A stretch of 34,698 nucleotides of DNA from an uncultured Akkermansia sp. (GTDB taxonomy: Bacteria; Verrucomicrobiota; Verrucomicrobiia; Verrucomicrobiales; Akkermansiaceae): assembly GCA_947626545.1 (NCBI GenBank), contig CANQSS010000023.1, forward strand, positions 1-34,698. Direction: 5' to 3'. How positions within the stretch are numbered: the stretch's first letter is position 1; each line of letters opens with the position of its first letter. The position numbers and the translations under genes are program-made. Of this stretch, positions 31,622 to 34,698 are shown in pieces. The notes below the pieces were generated by a model. That model did no database searches, had not been told where the DNA came from, and saw only the letters and a program-made list of their open reading frames with translations.

Positions 31622-32044
31622 TCAAGGCTGTACCGCGTAATTGATGCGCAGTGGAACTTGTTCTACCGGTATGCCTGCAGCAGTGATGGTATCCAATATC
31701 TCCACGAGTTCACCAATGGGTGCGCCATCCGCTGCGGCTACCTGAATGCGACTCTGCGGGGCGGTGCGCATGAGCTCACCGAGAACGTTCTTGAGCTCAT
31801 CACGCGCGACCTTTTTCCCTGCTAGCGCTAACTCTCCATCCTGCGCAATTTCCAACAGGGTGAGAGAATCATCTCCACGCTCACCGGAGAGGTGGTGCGT
31901 TTGCGGCAGGGTGAGCTGGAGCACATTCACCTGGTGCTTAAACTCGGTATGCACGATGAAAAAGATGAGAAGAATGGTGAGGATATCCAACATCGGGACG
32001 ATTGGAATCCCTTGTACCACACCACTTTTGCGATAGATATTCAT
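31622..32044 (-). CDS. exbD: ExbD/TolR-type biopolymer transport protein
   Basis: 140 residues with one N-terminal membrane helix (IPIVPMLDILTILLIFFIVH) carrying the conserved proton-path Asp20, then a periplasmic domain. With ExbB it forms the proton-driven motor that energises TonB-dependent outer-membrane transport. The ATG is 4 bases after the exbB stop. It could also be TolR, but the upstream tonB-like gene supports ExbD. Confidence 0.9.
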   Translation of the reverse strand: MNIYRKSGVVQGIPIVPMLDILTILLIFFIVHTEFKHQVNVLQLTLPQTHHLSGERGDDSLTLLEIAQDGELALAGKKVARDELKNVLGELMRTAPQSRIQVAAADGAPIGELVEILDTITAAGIPVEQVPLRINYAVQP

Positions 32045-32048
32045 GAGA

Positions 32049-32651
32049 TCACTTGTGGAGGATAGCTAGCAATTCGGTAAAGAAATGATTGAGACGCGCG
32101 GCACGCTGTTCCAATGAGCGTTCGAAACAGGTGAGGGCTATGATGCCCGGCACCGCGATAGCCAACCCAAATATCGTGGTGTAAAGAGCTGTGGAGATGC
32201 CCATGGCAATGCCCGGCCCCGCATCCGCCGCCCCAAATACGCCAAATATTTTCACCAACCCCCAAGCTGTGCCAAGTATACCAAGCATCGGCGCTATATT
32301 GGTAATCACGCTGATGGTAGCCATGCCTGTACGCTCTGCATCCACCACAACTCGCAGTCGAGCCTCCATCTGCTGCTCCAAATGCTCATCCCCACCGTGT
32401 CGGGTGGCATACAACACCTCCGCTGCCACGGGAGACGCACTCTTGAGGCACAAGTCAGTGAGAACCGGGACAGGATCCGTGCCATGCTCTCTCGCCTGCT
32501 CCAACGCATGGGTAAGCCGCCTCAGCAAGCCGCGACTACCCGTGAAGATGAGGTGGTACAGAATGGCTGCTACCATAATGATAGAGCAGGCCAGCAAAGG
32601 ATATCCGAAGGGCTGGCAGGCATCAAAGAATTGGGATATTGTGTTGGGCAT
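32049..32651 (-). CDS. exbB: ExbB/MotA/TolQ proton-channel protein
   Basis: 200 residues, three membrane helices (near 15-35, 110-135 and 150-175). The family signature is the pair TNIAPMLGILGTAWGLVKIF and ISTALYTTIFGLAIAVPGII. It forms the pentameric stator around ExbD. It lies 20 bases after the tonB-like gene and 4 bases before exbD. Confidence 0.92.
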   Translation of the reverse strand: MPNTISQFFDACQPFGYPLLACSIIMVAAILYHLIFTGSRGLLRRLTHALEQAREHGTDPVPVLTDLCLKSASPVAAEVLYATRHGGDEHLEQQMEARLRVVVDAERTGMATISVITNIAPMLGILGTAWGLVKIFGVFGAADAGPGIAMGISTALYTTIFGLAIAVPGIIALTCFERSLEQRAARLNHFFTELLAILHK

Positions 32652-32671
32652 ATTTTTTGATCAGGGTTAGG

Positions 32672-33784
32672 TTAATCGAAGTTGAAAGTGAAGATAAGTT
32701 CGAGCACATCGCCCGCCACCTCGGCCTGCACCGGACCGGGCATAGGCGGCAAAGTCGCACGTCGTATCGCGCCGAACGTGAAAGATTGCTGGATGACACT
32801 TGCCCCGCGCCTCCTCACTAAATCCATATTTTCGAGCAATCCTCGCTCATTAATGCGCAGCGCCACCACGACGCTGCCGGGGATAATGTCACCTCGATGG
32901 TCATCACACGCTAGGTACCAATAATAAGCAATACGTCGGTAGATTTCCTCCTCGTAGCGCCCCAAGGGAGTGGACGCTACGTTAAGCGCCGGGCGGCTGC
33001 CGATGACAAAGCGTCCCGTGCTACGCGTACGTCGTTCATAGGTACGAAAAGCCTTGCCCTGCATGTGATCGGCAAGCGCAGGGTCGTATATCGGTTGCTG
33101 CTGCCTGCCGACGCCCTCCGGCATTTCTCCACGCACCTGCGCCTCTATAACAATAGGAGCCTCTTCCCCTTGGCGAGCTCCCACTTCTCCGAGTTTTTCC
33201 TCACTCAGTCTCAGCTCACCTTCTTCGCCGTGTTTCAATTTTTGGAGGACAGGAACGCCTGATTCACCGGGTTGCTCCTCCAATGTATCACCCTGCTTCT
33301 GGGTAGTTTTAGCAGCGGCCTGCTGCTGGGGCTGCACACGATCCTGCGACTTATCCAAATCTCCAGTTTGGCGGGCTTGGTCAAAGGTGACCAGCTCATC
33401 ATCCTCTTCCTCGCCATTTTGGGTGGGCACAGGCGCATCGCTCTCACGCTTTGGAGCAAATTCAGACCCGGAAGCTACACTGTTGCGCGCACCAATGAAA
33501 TCCGCATGCTGAGGTATCTTTTCATCCAAATCTGCGTCCGTTTTCACCCAGGGCTTATCGTCCTTCCTTTCAGGGTTCTCCTTCTCGCGCACAATTTGTA
33601 CCAGTCGTTCCTTCCGCGCGGCATGCTTTTCCATACGCACCGCGCCGTCCCCTCCAAACCACTCACTCATGCTGTACAGCCACCACGCCACGACTCCGTG
33701 CAGCAGAACCGAAAGCAGCACACACAGCGCCACCCTCGTTGCACGTTTCCACTTAGCCGCAAACCCAAGCATACCTGATTTCAT
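32672..33784 (-). CDS. tonB: TonB-family energy transducer
   Basis: 370 residues: a short cytoplasmic N-terminus, one membrane helix (VALCVLLSVLLHGVVAWWLY, with the conserved Ser/His of TonB), a long charged Glu/Lys/Gln-rich periplasmic linker and a C-terminal TonB domain from about 275 (YEEEIYRRIAYYWYLA, then PGSVVVALRINERGLLENMD, ATLPPMP and LELIFTFNFD). The linker lacks the usual Pro-Lys/Pro-Glu repeats. ATG 33784 is chosen over TTG 33808. It heads tonB-exbB-exbD. I found no convincing promoter upstream. Confidence 0.88.
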   Translation of the reverse strand: MKSGMLGFAAKWKRATRVALCVLLSVLLHGVVAWWLYSMSEWFGGDGAVRMEKHAARKERLVQIVREKENPERKDDKPWVKTDADLDEKIPQHADFIGARNSVASGSEFAPKRESDAPVPTQNGEEEDDELVTFDQARQTGDLDKSQDRVQPQQQAAAKTTQKQGDTLEEQPGESGVPVLQKLKHGEEGELRLSEEKLGEVGARQGEEAPIVIEAQVRGEMPEGVGRQQQPIYDPALADHMQGKAFRTYERRTRSTGRFVIGSRPALNVASTPLGRYEEEIYRRIAYYWYLACDDHRGDIIPGSVVVALRINERGLLENMDLVRRRGASVIQQSFTFGAIRRATLPPMPGPVQAEVAGDVLELIFTFNFD

Positions 33785-34062
33785 ACCACACCATTCCGTC
33801 CATTGCAATTGTGGACTACGTCACACCGGGGCATGCGCGCCATAAAATGCATCTGCCATTTTACAGTCCGTCTGACGACTCTATGAAAGAAGTTCGTGTC
33901 AGCGGCAGCATAGTCACGTACGCTGGCTTAAAGCAGTAGCTGGACACCTAGGCAGCACACGTGTCCCAATAAAATCTTCTCTGGTCTCACTCAACCCGTT
34001 CCTCATGCGTTTCCCACGGATGAAGAAGGTAAGTCAGCAAAACAGCAAACTTCGCTAAGTCC

Positions 34063-34106
34063 GCGCGCAAGCGCGGGAATTTCTTGAATCGTACATCATA
34101 CATAGG
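34063..34106. repeat. Second copy of the dispersed intergenic repeat
   Basis: Positions 34063-34083 repeat 11333-11353 exactly (21 bases), forming the hairpin CCGCGC-GCAA-GCGCGG at 34061-34076. It continues with AATCGTACATCATACATAG, matching the other copy with a small deletion. Confidence 0.7.
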
Positions 34107-34165
34107 CGCCACTGCCATCGCCTTCGAAAATTCCGCTTTGCATTTGCTTTGCAGTTGCCTCAAGC

Positions 34166-34345
34166 TCGCCTCACGACTGTTGCTTCGGAGTCGCCTCACG
34201 ACTCCTCACCCCTGCGGGGCAAAAGCTACGCTTTTGGCCAAACTGACTTACAGCCGTCGTCAGTTTTCACCCCTGCGGGGCAGCCCTGCGGCCTGGCCAG
34301 ACGACCTTGCAGCCGCCGGCCGTTTTCCCGCAGCTCCGCTGCGCA
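34166..34345. repeat. Cluster of short direct repeats and hairpins
   Basis: TCGCCTCACGACT occurs at 34166-34178 and 34191-34203. CACCCCTGCGGGGCA, itself palindromic, occurs at 34207-34221 and 34268-34282. Further hairpins are AAAAGC-TAC-GCTTTT, AAACTGAC...GTCAGTTT and CGCAGC-TCC-GCTGCG. The stretches starting near 34247 and 34308 look like imperfect copies of one unit of about 61 bases. There is no CRISPR-like repeat/spacer regularity. Confidence 0.65.
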
Positions 34346-34353
34346 TTATTTGC

Positions 34354-34374
34354 AAATCGTAAATCGTAAATCGT
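34354..34374. repeat. Heptamer tandem repeat (AAATCGT x3)
   Basis: Three exact AAATCGT units plus a partial fourth. The unit resembles the AATCGTACATC part of the dispersed repeat. Copy number could vary between strains. Confidence 0.8.
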
Positions 34375-34443
34375 AAATGAATTGCGTGTTTGGATCGCTT
34401 TTTCTTGGGACGGATGTGGGCAGACGTTCCTCATCACGGAGCT

Positions 34444-34698
34444 TTAGTTGACAAGCAGGGAATCCTCGTGGCGGTATACGCCTTCCATCGCGATGTAGCG
34501 GGTGCGTAGCAACTCAGCAGAACGATGACCCATTTCGAGCTGCAGCTCGGCGTAGTTGCGAAAGGTGGCGAGGTGGTGTGTGGCAAAAGTGTGACGCAGG
34601 ACATCCGGTTGCCATGCGGTGAAGCCGGCTTCGTGGTGCAGGAGGGTTTGGAGTCGTCTCCAGTTCGGTGGACAGATTCGTTCAGCATCAGGGCGGCG
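34444..34698 (-). CDS. Tyrosine recombinase/integrase, C-terminal 84 residues (cut by window edge)
   Basis: The minus strand is open from the right edge to a TAA at 34446-34444. It reads QPDVLRHTFATHHLATFRNY, then LEMGHRS and LLRTRYIAM. The box II Arg, the Gly-His pair and the nucleophile Tyr of tyrosine recombinases are all present. The His of HxxR is replaced by Asp (D-V-L-R). I recall a non-His residue at this position in related integrases of this phylum. The N-terminal part lies outside the window, so phage, island or chromosomal function cannot be decided. Confidence 0.85.
   Translation of the reverse strand, partial: RRPDAERICPPNWRRLQTLLHHEAGFTAWQPDVLRHTFATHHLATFRNYAELQLEMGHRSAELLRTRYIAMEGVYRHEDSLLVN

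Larger units (their letters stand above)
33785..34443. other. Intergenic region between tonB and the tyrosine recombinase
   Basis: About 660 bases without a supported gene. The left third (33785-34060) shows nothing clear, only a possible TAAAAT -10 for tonB. The right part is made of the dispersed repeat, several hairpins and a heptamer repeat, listed separately. Short open frames here are low-complexity and not believable as proteins. Confidence 0.6.

Noticed and set aside
34166..34374. CRISPR array or integron attC array
   Set aside because: Repeats are few, unequal in length and irregularly spaced, with no cas genes. The recombinase fragment is too short to show an integron-specific domain.

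Overview
The window reads as chromosomal DNA of a Gram-negative bacterium, most likely a gut-type member of Verrucomicrobiota (Akkermansia-like). This placement is inferred, not proven. It rests on outer-membrane machinery (RND efflux, TonB/ExbB/ExbD, lipoproteins), a GYF_2-RDD protein, an HGSNAT-like membrane acyltransferase, a sialic-acid lyase plus GlcNAc 2-epimerase pair as in mucin foragers, and a tyrosine recombinase whose HxxR motif lacks its first His. Coding density is high, GC is moderate by eye, and most genes are housekeeping.

Layout. 1-1933 (-): N-terminal part of an AddB/RecB-like nuclease-helicase protein, cut by the window edge. 2270-4172 (+): asd-ispA. 4178-10720 (-): a MarR-controlled tripartite RND efflux operon (marR, membrane-fusion lipoprotein, pump, outer-membrane lipoprotein) with an inverted-repeat operator at its promoter and a strong terminator at its end. 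10906-12233: an ankyrin remnant, a repeat element and a secreted conserved protein. 12242-20143 (-): a seven-gene run, N-acetylneuraminate lyase, GlcNAc 2-epimerase, a PFK paralogue, an S11-type lipoprotein, a canonical PFK, a LolC-like permease and a GYF_2/RDD protein. 20260-20826 (-): tRNA-Lys and a small membrane protein that starts four bases after it. 20891-22726 (-): ilvC and an ABC ATPase. 23227-29490 (+): argC, an NtrC-type regulator, xseB, dxs, recO and an acyltransferase, with start/stop overlaps between the regulator, xseB, dxs and recO. 29507-31621 (+): guaA and a lipoprotein. 31622-33784 (-): tonB-exbB-exbD. 33785-34443: a repeat-rich intergenic stretch beside a tyrosine recombinase that runs off the right edge.

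Most unusual are two adjacent genes in the sialic-acid run that keep their family fold but have lost catalytic residues. The second phosphofructokinase has GGNG, TINND and MGD where GGDG, TIDND and MGR are expected. The S11 DD-carboxypeptidase homologue has lost SxxK, SxN and KTG. Both are intact, full-length and translationally coupled, and a PFK with intact motifs lies directly downstream. They look like a pseudoenzyme pair with a regulatory or scaffolding role, not decayed genes.

A second theme is promoter architecture. Several good -35/-10 pairs (TTGACA-like, 16-18 bp spacing) have the -10 box only 7-10 bases before the ATG (secreted protein at 11466, argC, guaA), which predicts leaderless or nearly leaderless mRNAs. 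By contrast, ilvC has a predicted leader of about 430 bases carrying a 17-codon ORF with a strong ribosome binding site, and its distal promoter shares its -35 region with the divergent argC promoter.
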